Below are positions 44,755-53,323 of a stretch of DNA of 64,000 nucleotides, one piece after another. The translations under genes were made by a program, and so were the position numbers. The notes under the pieces were generated by a model, which was not told where the DNA came from, ran no database searches, and saw nothing but the letters and a program-made list of their open reading frames with translations. How positions within the stretch are numbered: position 1 is the stretch's first letter; the number at the start of each line of letters is the position of its first letter. Source of the stretch: Croceivirga sp. (GTDB taxonomy: Bacteria; Bacteroidota; Bacteroidia; Flavobacteriales; Flavobacteriaceae); assembly GCA_028284665.1 (NCBI GenBank), contig JANQRG010000018.1:21916-85915 (forward strand), given 5' to 3'.

Positions 44755-45519
44755 TTATGTGCTGCCGTTTAATTCCTTTTCTGTTCGATAGTCGAGGGGA
44801 AATGGATAATATGTTGGATACTTATTTAAAATAATTGGTAGTTTATCCAACTTTTTTACTTTGTCATAATGCTTGAAATTTGTTATTTCCGACAATTCCA
44901 TAATTCTTTTCGGATTGTCAATACTTAAAACAAATCCAAAAGGTCTGAAGGTGAACTCACATACTGTTCCAAAAAGATTTGTAAAATGGATGTGTCCATT
45001 TCTATTTTGTCCTTCGTTGTTTAAGTACATATAAAATCTGAATCTTTCCGATAGTTCTTTGGAGTTTTCATTTCTAACGAATTCCAATAGTTCAGGATAA
45101 ATTTCAGTAAAGGAATGATTGTTTGAAGCGATAAAAATTGCTGTTATTTGCTTCAAAAATTTGAGCAGATGTATGTCCGAAATGTCAAATTGGAATGCTT
45201 TGACATTTTTGTCATTTGATTGAATAATGCTCATTGCTATTTCTGCAAACTTTTTATAAGTCCGTACATAGTTTGAACCTAAAAAATTGTTACAGTCAAA
45301 ACAAAAGCTATGTTGTCCAAGTCCACCTTGTTCTTTGCGTGATTTTGGTTTGAGGTTATCAAATGTATATTCCTTCGCCTTTTGATAGTATTCGGTTTGG
45401 TCAAGAATGTAGTACTTGGTGTCTTTATTAAAAGCCGACCGAGGTGGAATATGCTCAAAATTTAATTCTTTTTTTTCGAGACATAGTTTACATTTTCCTA
45501 CTACAGTTCCTTTGCCCAT
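44755..45519 (-). CDS. HNH-like zinc-finger protein
   Basis: 254 aa. N-terminal Cys pair C10-x2-C13, then F-E-H23-I-P-P and C73-x2-C76-N77, a pattern of HNH/treble-clef nucleases. The rest (about 90-254) is not recognised (LKQITAIFIASNNHSF; FRPFGFVLSIDNP). Possible role: restriction of incoming DNA. It lies between the kinase and the Mrr/ImmA gene with 100-bp spacers on each side. Confidence 0.6.
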   Translation of the reverse strand: MGKGTVVGKCKLCLEKKELNFEHIPPRSAFNKDTKYYILDQTEYYQKAKEYTFDNLKPKSRKEQGGLGQHSFCFDCNNFLGSNYVRTYKKFAEIAMSIIQSNDKNVKAFQFDISDIHLLKFLKQITAIFIASNNHSFTEIYPELLEFVRNENSKELSERFRFYMYLNNEGQNRNGHIHFTNLFGTVCEFTFRPFGFVLSIDNPKRIMELSEITNFKHYDKVKKLDKLPIILNKYPTYYPFPLDYRTEKELNGST

Positions 45520-45633
45520 TTTTGTTTTGGTGGTTGCACATACAGTCTTGGCAATAAGTAGTTGCGAGGGTTAGCACTATACTTAACGAGTAGGCGAGTA
45601 CAAGCAATTATTTACAGCCATTGTTGTATACCG

Positions 45634-47154
45634 TTAATTTTGGTTTCTTCTTTTTAATCTATGTCTTCGTATCATCCTTTCAAAAAATGGTGTTCCGCTA
45701 ATATGCTTTTCCATCCAATTTTTAATATACTCACGGAATTCGTCAGTTGTCATTTTATTGTGGCGTCCGTCGTATGTTGATGATGTCAAATTATAGGTTG
45801 ACCTTTTATTGAAAATTACAAATGTGCCTCTAAAGCATCGGTAAATTTGTCTTGCTGTTTCAGGTATATCATAACCCATATAAACATAGTCACTTCTGTG
45901 CTCTACAAGTTCATATTTGTCATATTGACCTGGGTAAATTTCGGAAACTCCCTCTTGGTCATGATTTTTATGATAAGGTAAACTTTTGTCTTCATTTTCA
46001 TTAATACCTGATGCCGCTAATTCGTCAAGTTCAAGTCGAAAATAATTCCATTCAGGTTCTGTTCCAAAAGATTCAAAGACTAGTCTTTTTGGTTTTACAA
46101 CGTAATCCAAACCACCAAAACCTAATTCAATGCATTTTGGTTCATTGGATTTTTTTGCACTCTCTAAATCTAGTCCTCCACCATCGGGAAAGAATAAATG
46201 ATTTAGATTATCATATGAACCAACAATGTTCAATACTTTTATAATGTCTTCTCTGTCTTCCCAAATAACTCTTTTTGGGAATGAAGTAGGAAATAGTTTT
46301 GTTTGAATCTCAAACCATTGCTCCAAATTTCGTTCGTGAAAATCATCATTGAGTAGTTTCCAGTCTTCAAGTTTATCAATGAATACAGCCATTGACGGTC
46401 TTTTTTCTGGGTCATTGTCGGTTGATGTAGTCAATAATTCATCAATTGGACTTGTATAATGAGAACTATGAAACTTTCTCAACTCAATTATTGAATCTGT
46501 CGAATACTGACCATCAAAACCTTTATTGTTTTCCGTGAGAATAATCCAAAGTGTTTTCGCTAGTGAGTAGACGTCTGCTTTTAGACTATTTGCCGATGAT
46601 GATTCTCTTTTCATCTCTGGAGCCATTGTCCATTTAGCACCTATAACTTCATTTCTATGGGAAATATCCTTTTTGTTTGGGAAATCTACTAGCCCAAAAT
46701 CCGCGATACAAAATCTTGAATTGTACACTAAAATATTGGGCAGTTTTATATCTCTATGAGATATTTTTCTATCGTGTAAATTTTTAAGAGTTTTAGCAAT
46801 TTCAATTACTGCATCGATTTTACGCTCGATAGGTTGCCCTTTAAGAGCATTTTCCGCACTTTTTGCAACTGGCATAACAAAATACGGGATGTCAGTGTTA
46901 TCTAGTTTCTGTGGTAAATTCTTATCAATAATTGGAATAATTCCATCGATATCGGAATTTGCCTCAATCACTGCAATTTCATCCAAAAACCGATCATAGG
47001 CTTTTTGCTTAAGTACCTTTATTAATTTGATAGCTCCAATTTCTCCTTTAGAATTTTCACATTGCCATACTTCACCATTACCTCCACCCCCTAGATAGGA
47101 AACAAGAGTCCAATCATTGAATTTTTGTCCTTTTTTAAATAGTTTTTTACTCAT
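45634..47154 (-). CDS. Ser/Thr protein kinase with unknown C-terminal domain
   Basis: 506 aa. Hanks-type kinase domain (about 12-280): G-rich loop G22-G-G-G-N-G-E-V29, K43 in AIKLIK, HRD with D135 in SHRDIKLPN, DFG at 152-154, and APE at 178-180, all key residues present, so it should be active. The C-terminal 200 residues (about 285-506) show no known family; they include FGGLDYVVKPKRLVFESFG, many Trp and Asp, and a basic end RRHRLKRRNQN. No membrane segment or PASTA repeats, so not the usual cell-wall kinase. Kinases in defence islands (for example Stk2 or PglW types) signal abortive infection; that is an inference here. Confidence 0.75.
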   Translation of the reverse strand: MSKKLFKKGQKFNDWTLVSYLGGGGNGEVWQCENSKGEIGAIKLIKVLKQKAYDRFLDEIAVIEANSDIDGIIPIIDKNLPQKLDNTDIPYFVMPVAKSAENALKGQPIERKIDAVIEIAKTLKNLHDRKISHRDIKLPNILVYNSRFCIADFGLVDFPNKKDISHRNEVIGAKWTMAPEMKRESSSANSLKADVYSLAKTLWIILTENNKGFDGQYSTDSIIELRKFHSSHYTSPIDELLTTSTDNDPEKRPSMAVFIDKLEDWKLLNDDFHERNLEQWFEIQTKLFPTSFPKRVIWEDREDIIKVLNIVGSYDNLNHLFFPDGGGLDLESAKKSNEPKCIELGFGGLDYVVKPKRLVFESFGTEPEWNYFRLELDELAASGINENEDKSLPYHKNHDQEGVSEIYPGQYDKYELVEHRSDYVYMGYDIPETARQIYRCFRGTFVIFNKRSTYNLTSSTYDGRHNKMTTDEFREYIKNWMEKHISGTPFFERMIRRHRLKRRNQN

Positions 47155-47432
47155 TTGGTTTTAACCGCCTACAACTTGTTTATGCAGATGAATTTTGCAT
47201 CCATATACCACCAAAATAGGAATAAAACCGATAAAAACTAGTTCTTAATATTTTAAAAGGAAGGTGAAAATAATGTCTTGCTAACTATATTAAATTCTGG
47301 CCAATCCCTTTTTGTATACGGTTTGTAATACCATTAATAGGGGTTGAGTTTGGGCTTTCAATGTATAATCCAACCAAACCTTTTGAAATTAATTATGATG
47401 AACTCCTAGGTTACGAAAAGGGGTAACATAAA

Positions 47433-47756
47433 TTAATCGCAGTTACCTTTTTTGGATTGGTTTGTTGCTTCGAGGAACCTAATGACCAGTATAACATCTT
47501 TTGGTATTTCTTCTTCACCCATAGCTTCGGGGTCATTGCCTTTGTAATTTGGTATTATCTTTTTTTCCCTTATAGATCCATCACCATTAATGACCTCTTT
47601 TATTGCAAGTTTGACACAAACCAGCAGTTGACCAGAATTATCATCAAACTCATATCCTAATACTTTGAAACTGGAATCTCTTAATGTAGAAAGGCGGTCA
47701 TCACTTACTGGATAAAATCCATCACTATCAAAATCTGATTTGTTTATTGTTCCCAT
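47433..47756 (-). CDS. Small hypothetical protein of the element
   Basis: 107 aa, acidic, no membrane segment. GQLLVCVKLAIKEVINGDGSIREKKIIPNYKGNDPEAMGEEEIPKDVILVIRF shows beta strands but no family I know. It stands between the kinase and the resolvase, about 190 bp from the next coding region on the right, 278 bp from the kinase. Confidence 0.5.
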   Translation of the reverse strand: MGTINKSDFDSDGFYPVSDDRLSTLRDSSFKVLGYEFDDNSGQLLVCVKLAIKEVINGDGSIREKKIIPNYKGNDPEAMGEEEIPKDVILVIRFLEATNQSKKGNCD

Positions 47757-47878
47757 GACTTAAATATAGCTAACCCATATATGATAAAAAAGGTTACAGT
47801 TAGAAGCTATTTTTCCAAATTCTATTTCACTGTATATTAGGCAGTTATAATAACTCCCAGAAATACCTCTGGTGAGAA

Positions 47879-47914
47879 ATTCGGGGAATTAAAGAAAGTT
47901 GTCTCTCCCCGAAT
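47879..47914. terminator. Hairpin between the resolvase and the small gene
   Basis: ATTCGGGGA (47879-47887) pairs exactly with TCCCCGAAT (47906-47914), 9 bp with an 18-nt loop. It lies 34 bp downstream of the resolvase stop on the minus strand, and has a short T run (TTTC) behind it. A terminator, or a structural site used by the resolvase. Confidence 0.5.
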
Positions 47915-47947
47915 ACGTGGTTGAGGTGGATTTTATTGGCTAGTGCA

Positions 47948-48616
47948 TTATGCTGCCTGCTCTAGTCTGCTCAACAATCGGCGTACCGTATTGGCTCGGA
48001 ATTGCTTGCCCGTACTGGTCGTAAAGCCAGCTTCGTTGAGTTTGCAGGCCATTTGGCGCAGGGTAAGCCCTTCTTTCTTTAGTAGTGCTATATGGGCTTG
48101 TGCTTTGATGTTATTTGGGTTTGCTTCTGCTTTTAAAGTATTGGCCATCCACCCCAGTTCCCTTGCGCTTTGTGTCAGGTTTTGGGGACTTCCCAGCTTT
48201 ATGCCCCGTTCCTTTAATTGTTGTAGTGCTGCCTTTGTTCTACTGCTTATGAGGTCGGCTTCGTGCTGCGCTATGGCTGCAAAAATGTGAATGGTAAGGT
48301 TCGTGGCATCGGGTAGGTCAAGGGCTTTAAACTTAACCTTACTGTCCATCAAAGAGGATATAAAGGCAACGTTACGGGAAAGCCTGTCTAACTTGGCAAT
48401 TATCAACGTGGCATCCTCCTGCTTACATAATTGGATGGCCTCGGCCAGTTTCGGGCGGTGCTTTTTGTTGGTTCCAGTTTCCTGTTCTTGGAACTCTCTT
48501 AATAACTGGTTGTCGCCGTTTTTGGCTAAGTATGCCAGCACTTGACTTTGTTGGGCATCCAGCCCTAAATTTTGGTCAGAGGTTGATGTTCTATAGTAGG
48601 CTACGAATTTTTCCAT
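47948..48616 (-). CDS. Small serine recombinase (resolvase/invertase)
   Basis: 222 aa. Resolvase catalytic domain: YYRTSTSDQN (Ser11), then IAKLDRLSRN. C-terminal helix-turn-helix (LTLRQMACKLNEAGF...ANTVRRLL). It is separate from the large integrase; may resolve dimers of the element or invert a segment. No inverted-repeat pair was identified. The base composition is clearly higher in G+C (a 60-base sample at 48001 has 32 G/C) than the neighbouring defence block (18 of 60 at 44641), so it was probably acquired separately. Confidence 0.9.
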   Translation of the reverse strand: MEKFVAYYRTSTSDQNLGLDAQQSQVLAYLAKNGDNQLLREFQEQETGTNKKHRPKLAEAIQLCKQEDATLIIAKLDRLSRNVAFISSLMDSKVKFKALDLPDATNLTIHIFAAIAQHEADLISSRTKAALQQLKERGIKLGSPQNLTQSARELGWMANTLKAEANPNNIKAQAHIALLKKEGLTLRQMACKLNEAGFTTSTGKQFRANTVRRLLSRLEQAA

Positions 48617-49444
48617 TATTGACAGGCTTTTGAGATTTTGATACTAAAACTAAACGGGCGTTTGTAAAGTGGAACAGTACAAACATAACCTTACCTGTGG
48701 GAAAATAGTATCAGTTGGCGTTGAAATCAGGAATTAATTAGTTGAAATTCAGGAGCTTGAAACTAAACGTTTTTATTCCTTGACTCAACGTATTTTCTTT
48801 AATGAATGGTAAGGAAGTGGTAATTTTATATTGTAAATCTTGCTTACCTACTTAGGCTATTCATCCCATCAGCACATCAAGGAGAAGGCCACAGCACACA
48901 CTTTTTTTAAATAAGAGGATGCTTTACTTCCGTACCACATCTATACACCTATCTAGGGGTCTTCATGTTTCGGTTTTGATTGAATTTGGTATGTATACCT
49001 CAGTTCTGCATTTAACACGCTGTTATCGTCTGTATCAATAATTGGTGAGGTTCACGAGGTTTACCGTTTTTATCCGAAGTTCGACCGTAGAATTTGTCTA
49101 AGAAATCAAAAAAGCTCCCGAATTTTTTTGGAATTTACTCGGAAATATGGCCTTTCGCACGTTGTGATATATGATGTATTTTATTGTAAATGCAACAAAA
49201 AGTGTTATTTGACAATATGCGAGTATTACGGGAGGTTTTTCTAGAACTGAAAATTTGATGCTGAATTTAATTGAACGAATTTGGCTGTTTTGTGCCGAAA
49301 ATCTGCTTGTTTCTGTACGCTATTCAACACTAGGGCATATCGTTGGGGAAACCCTAATGAAAAAAGGAGCTCAGCAATCATTTACCGAGCTCCTTGACAT
49401 GTAAAAAGAGGCAGTTTTAGAATAGTTGCCCAGCTATTGATGAT
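48617..49444. other. 828-bp gene-free region of the element
   Basis: No open frame of any size can be supported on either strand. It holds the promoter of the resolvase near 48617-48760 and ends with a T-tailed terminator at 49361-49397. This is the largest non-coding stretch in the element and a natural place for a replication or transfer origin; I see no iteron series and no clear nick site. Confidence 0.4.
49361..49397 (-). terminator. Intrinsic terminator of the replication operon
   Basis: On the minus strand GGAGCTC (49393-49387) pairs with GAGCTCC (49372-49366) with a 14-nt loop, followed by TTTTTT. It lies about 50 bp behind the stop of the 237-aa gene. Confidence 0.85.
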
Positions 49445-50158
49445 CTACAGTCCGTAATTGACGAACTGTCTACCGTTACCGTGCCTTAGTATCTGAAGCA
49501 TGGTTGCCCTATCTTCTGGAAACTTTTCTAAATGCTGCTCAAAGGCTTCCAAGACCTTTAGCCTATTGTTGGCGATAGGTGCTTTCGTAAATAGAGTTGC
49601 TTGCTTTTCAAACTCACTTTCTACCTTTTCAGTTACTTGGACTTCCCCATCAATTAGCCAGTCTTTTGAACTCAATCCATTCTTAAACATGGAGTATTGC
49701 CCAATCTTTTGAAGCTCATTTAAAATACCCTGCTGCTTTTGAGTTAAAGGAATAGAATCCAGACCACTTAGTGCTTCTACACTTATTCCATTGGCTTTTG
49801 CCTTTGCCACAGCCTCCGATTTGTTTTCTTTATCGAACACATCTTTTAGAATTGATGGGTTTTCGATAAACGAAATGACATCGGATAGCTTATAAATGCT
49901 ACAAAGTTTGGAATTTAAGCTGAGCCAATAATCATTGACCTTTTGGCTTTCGATTTTAAAACCACGCAAGCGGTTTTGGTATTCGTTATCATTGAAGCTG
50001 ATAACTCGCTTTTCAAAGTTCTTTATTGAACTCATAACATTAAAAATTAAAATTGATTGGCCTTTTTTCAGACCTTTTTTTATGACCGATTTTGATTTTA
50101 TTAATGCCCAATGTTGCCGAATCGGTTCAAACAGCGACCTCAGGCTTTTTTTATACAT
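49445..50158 (-). CDS. Hypothetical protein, last gene of the putative replication operon
   Basis: 237 codons if started at 50158; an internal ATG at 50035 (196 aa) beginning MSSIKNFEKRVISFND is a better start by composition, since the first 40 residues are an odd basic leader. Helical, with a long mid region (VFDKENKSEAVAKAKANG). No family recognised. It follows the polymerase-like gene by 93 bp (from 50158) on the same strand and ends at a terminator. Confidence 0.55.
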   Translation of the reverse strand: MYKKSLRSLFEPIRQHWALIKSKSVIKKGLKKGQSILIFNVMSSIKNFEKRVISFNDNEYQNRLRGFKIESQKVNDYWLSLNSKLCSIYKLSDVISFIENPSILKDVFDKENKSEAVAKAKANGISVEALSGLDSIPLTQKQQGILNELQKIGQYSMFKNGLSSKDWLIDGEVQVTEKVESEFEKQATLFTKAPIANNRLKVLEAFEQHLEKFPEDRATMLQILRHGNGRQFVNYGL

Positions 50159-50251
50159 ACCACTTGATTAACAACAACTTATATTCAAGAAAAACCTTCC
50201 TACAAATACTAAATATTAATAAAGTGGTTTAATTGATTGTAAAACAATGTG

Positions 50252-51748
50252 TTACAAGGGTGGATTCAAAGGCACTCTAAAGTCATATCCATACTCTCGT
50301 TTTTTCTCCTTTATTATGTCATAAACCTCATCCCTATCCTTTGCGTATACGGATATGGAATCATGCCGACTAATAGCTAAAATGTTATTATCGTAACATT
50401 CGGCCAATACACCATCTACCCAAAAATCACTCTCCATTATTTGAAGTGAAATAGACAAGGCTTTATAATTATCCTTCTCGGTGGTCATGCTTCCCGATTT
50501 TATATTTTCAGGGTTTTCCAACTTGTACCAATTAATCCAGTCATACGCATTCGGGTATAGCTTTTGGAAGACATCAACATAGGGAACATCTGCATTTGCT
50601 GGACCAAAAGCCAAAACCATACATAGCCCCTTAGCTTTGTTTCTTGCCACTTTTCCCGCTGCAAACTGTTCCGGTGTGCCTTTTCCTAGGTGAAAGGATA
50701 TGTTCGGATTAATTCGTCGTGCCAAAGCTTCATAGAGCTTACCGTATCGTGCGGCCGCATTGTAGAATGGTTCATCCACTTGCTTCCCCATTTTATTGGC
50801 CAATAATGCATATTGTGAATTAGCTGCGTCCAATTCCCTTAAATTGTTGCTGTCTACAATTATCTTCCAAAGCTCTCGGCTAAGATTTGAGAATGGATTG
50901 TCCAACCTATTGTTTGTCAGATTCCTTTTAAACTCTGGACTTCTGTTTATCAGCTTTTTAATGGAAGCTTCATTGTATTGACGTGAAAAGCCCTTTTGAA
51001 GTTCTATAAAGTGATGAGGTGATTCAGTATAGTTTAATTTCAAATCACTCATAAACTCAAGATCATCAGGCTTTTTAAGCATTACGAAATGACCATCATC
51101 CTTGGCATTTTCAACAATGGTTTTAGAGTAAGCCCACCCACTTTTAGGCCAAATCCATTTTCCGTTTTTGCTCTTGGCCTTACCATAGTTGATTTCATAC
51201 CTTCCAATTGGAATATGGTCATTGGTAAGGTAATCATGTAAAGTAATGCCATTAGCTATATCCTTTGATTTTTGCATTAACGCCTCTAATGGGATATCAA
51301 GACTCTCAAAAGACCGCATATAACCTTTATAGATAGGGTTTTGAACGGTTTTATGGGGAATGTCAAATGATGTGCTGACCTTCTCGAATGATTCCGAGGT
51401 AAGTAAATCGCTGTTTACCCTATATCGATCACAACGCCCAGCAATACTGGACGCTTTTTTAAAGAGTATTTTGGCATCGATTATTTCATCAATCCAAAGA
51501 TTGTAGTTGTTGGGAAATAATTGCGAGCAGAATCGCATTGGGCTATCCATACGGCCTGTTTCCCTGTAGCTATACGACATCAAGTTTTCAAGTAGCGTAA
51601 AAACACCCCTTTCCATCGCTTCGCCCAAGTCCAGTTCCTTGACCGCCATTACCAAGGGGTTAGGCATGGTTGTAATTACTGCTCTTTTTTCGCTCCTTGG
51701 CTTTCTTCTTCTTATCTTTCTTTTCTTAGTTGCTTGCGTAGTTCCCAT
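50252..51748 (-). CDS. Divergent family-A-like polymerase (putative element replication protein)
   Basis: 498 aa. Basic start (KRKIRRRKPRSEKR), an unrecognised region to about 280, then a palm-like set of motifs in the right order and spacing: motif A E305-L-D307-A-A-N-S-Q312 (D-x-x-x-S-Q), motif B R369-N-K-A-K373...F381-G382 (the K...FG helix of family A), and motif C H462-D463-S464. Family-A DNA polymerases have DYSQ / RxxAKxxNFG / HDE. Motif C here is HDS as in single-subunit phage RNA polymerases. There is no 3'-5' exonuclease domain. Proteins of this general kind appear in Bacteroidota mobile elements as hypothetical proteins. I infer a replicase role. Confidence 0.6.
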   Translation of the reverse strand: MGTTQATKKRKIRRRKPRSEKRAVITTMPNPLVMAVKELDLGEAMERGVFTLLENLMSYSYRETGRMDSPMRFCSQLFPNNYNLWIDEIIDAKILFKKASSIAGRCDRYRVNSDLLTSESFEKVSTSFDIPHKTVQNPIYKGYMRSFESLDIPLEALMQKSKDIANGITLHDYLTNDHIPIGRYEINYGKAKSKNGKWIWPKSGWAYSKTIVENAKDDGHFVMLKKPDDLEFMSDLKLNYTESPHHFIELQKGFSRQYNEASIKKLINRSPEFKRNLTNNRLDNPFSNLSRELWKIIVDSNNLRELDAANSQYALLANKMGKQVDEPFYNAAARYGKLYEALARRINPNISFHLGKGTPEQFAAGKVARNKAKGLCMVLAFGPANADVPYVDVFQKLYPNAYDWINWYKLENPENIKSGSMTTEKDNYKALSISLQIMESDFWVDGVLAECYDNNILAISRHDSISVYAKDRDEVYDIIKEKKREYGYDFRVPLNPPL

Positions 51749-52154
51749 CGAGGTTGACCTTTATTTTGTTAATTACCTTTTTTATTTCTCCGTTCTTAAT
51801 TTTTCCCCGTGCAACACGGCTACTAATGTTTAGGGCTTCACATAGCTCTTCGAGGTTCGTGAATTTTCTGCCCAACATATCCTCATAGTGATGTCGTGGC
51901 CTATACTTGGCAACTATGGCCTTTACCTCATCAAGAAAATCTTGTTTTGTAGCCCTTTGGTCAGCTTCTTTAAAAGTGTTCCAGGTGGCATTAATTAAAC
52001 TGAGGAAATTTTTATTGGTAGTGGTCTTGTCGTATTCAATATATAGTGGCTTGCCGGACAAATACTCTTCCACAATAAAGAGGAACACATCCTTTTCGCC
52101 ATTGATATTGTTCGCCCGATGTAATTCATACGCTTTTATGATACTATCCTTCAT
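51726..52154 (-). CDS. Small hypothetical protein of the replication operon
   Basis: 142 aa, charged, helical. Its C-terminal part has a helix-turn-helix-like run (NLEELCEALNISSRVARGKIKNGEI). It overlaps the polymerase-like gene by 23 bp and the 69-aa gene by 11 bp, showing strong translational coupling. It could be a DNA-binding partner of the polymerase-like protein. Confidence 0.6.
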   Translation of the reverse strand: MKDSIIKAYELHRANNINGEKDVFLFIVEEYLSGKPLYIEYDKTTTNKNFLSLINATWNTFKEADQRATKQDFLDEVKAIVAKYRPRHHYEDMLGRKFTNLEELCEALNISSRVARGKIKNGEIKKVINKIKVNLDGNYASN

Positions 52155-52353
52155 TGTTATCTTTATTTTCGTTATTGTTATTTCGATTCTCCCCTAGCCA
52201 TAAGCCAGCAAAGTCAGAGAAATCATCATTGGCAACCATTTGGATTCTGCCCATAGACAACAGGCTATCGTACTGGTCTGCCGTCAAATTGTTGTCGGCC
52301 ATGAGGTTTGCCTTGCTGGTATATTCCTTCGTCTTATAAATCAATTTTTCCAT
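52144..52353 (-). CDS. Small hypothetical protein of the replication operon
   Basis: 69 aa, ending in an Asn/Glu/Lys-rich tail (LGENRNNNNENKDNNEG). No family. It overlaps the next gene by 11 bp and starts at the base before the stop of the 150-aa gene. Confidence 0.55.
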   Translation of the reverse strand: MEKLIYKTKEYTSKANLMADNNLTADQYDSLLSMGRIQMVANDDFSDFAGLWLGENRNNNNENKDNNEG

Positions 52354-52806
52354 TTATGCTGATTTTGTTTTTTGTGAAATGAACGCCTTTCCTGTTTTCC
52401 ATTTATACGGGCTGTTTGGAGTACGCAACGTACCCTTGACATGATATATCCTATTTTTATGATAGTTGTAATATTCCACCTCGATATTTTTTTTGGTTAT
52501 TTCGCTGAGGTGTAGCTGTTCCACGACTTCATTCAGATATTCAATAAATGGGAAGACGTGATATGCTCCGTTGGAGGTGCCAAATGCTCTTAGGGCATAG
52601 TTTATAAGGGCTTGTGCCGTCACGTCGATGCCCTCCCATTCCAAATATGACAGATAGTTGTCCATTTCTTCAACGAACTGCTTTTTGTCCGTCTTTGTGC
52701 CGTCTTCTGACCAATGGGAATAGCATTGCTCGATAGCTTCTTTCAAGCTTAATACTTTAAACATTCTAATAAATTTTAGGTATGGCCAATACGATTTTTG
52801 GGCCAT
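52354..52806 (-). CDS. Hypothetical protein, first gene of the replication operon
   Basis: 150 codons; the ATG at 52764 (136 aa, MFKVLSLKEAIEQ) may be the real start because the first 14 residues lie inside an inverted-repeat region (52781-52807) that could be an operator. Helical and acidic, no family. Its 5' end sits in the repeat-rich region described in the findings. Confidence 0.55.
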   Translation of the reverse strand: MAQKSYWPYLKFIRMFKVLSLKEAIEQCYSHWSEDGTKTDKKQFVEEMDNYLSYLEWEGIDVTAQALINYALRAFGTSNGAYHVFPFIEYLNEVVEQLHLSEITKKNIEVEYYNYHKNRIYHVKGTLRTPNSPYKWKTGKAFISQKTKSA

Positions 52807-53323
52807 ACGGATTAGGCAGAACTGCCTCAGAACTGCGAATAGGTTACGGCATTGACCTTACGGCCAAATTTTAGAATGTCTCCCTATGGGAAGTGGAAAT
52901 TGCTAACTCTCTTGTGAATGTCGGCGGAGTTATAAGCCCTTTTGATTAATCGGTTACTTCCTTCAGTACCTTCACCGATGGTCTATTTTTATATTTTTTG
53001 CTTTAAGAAGCTGGCAAAGTCTAACGACCAAAGACAAACCTAAAAATTGAGCCCACTTATCGAGCGCTGGCTAAAGTACTACTATTTTAACATTCTACAA
53101 AAATATTAACTAAACATTAACATTATTTTATGAAGATTGTATTGATTTTTTCCCGTTATGGAAGAAATCTTCTTTTTAAACGATTTTAGTCGGTAACTTT
53201 TGAAGAGTGTTAGCTTGTACCAATAATAAAATAGAGAGGCGTGGTCAGGCGAAAAACAGAGCGTATCGCCGTACCTGGATTGTTTTTAACTTAGGAAGTA
53301 CAAAGTTTAGGTTAGATTAATTT
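52807..53323. other. Non-coding right end of the element with repeats
   Basis: Roughly 520 bp without a gene. The part nearest the operon (52807-52885) holds short repeats: AGGCAG-AA-CTGCCT (a perfect palindrome), AGAACTGC twice, TTACGGC twice, and AAATTTTAG also found in 52778-52786. ATCGGT...ACCGAT near 52948-52977 could form a hairpin. Candidate origin, operator, or att-associated region. Confidence 0.45.

Noticed and set aside
52144..52353. 69-aa frame as a false small gene
   Set aside because: I kept it as a gene, since the exact spacing to both neighbours fits an operon; composition alone would not have been enough.
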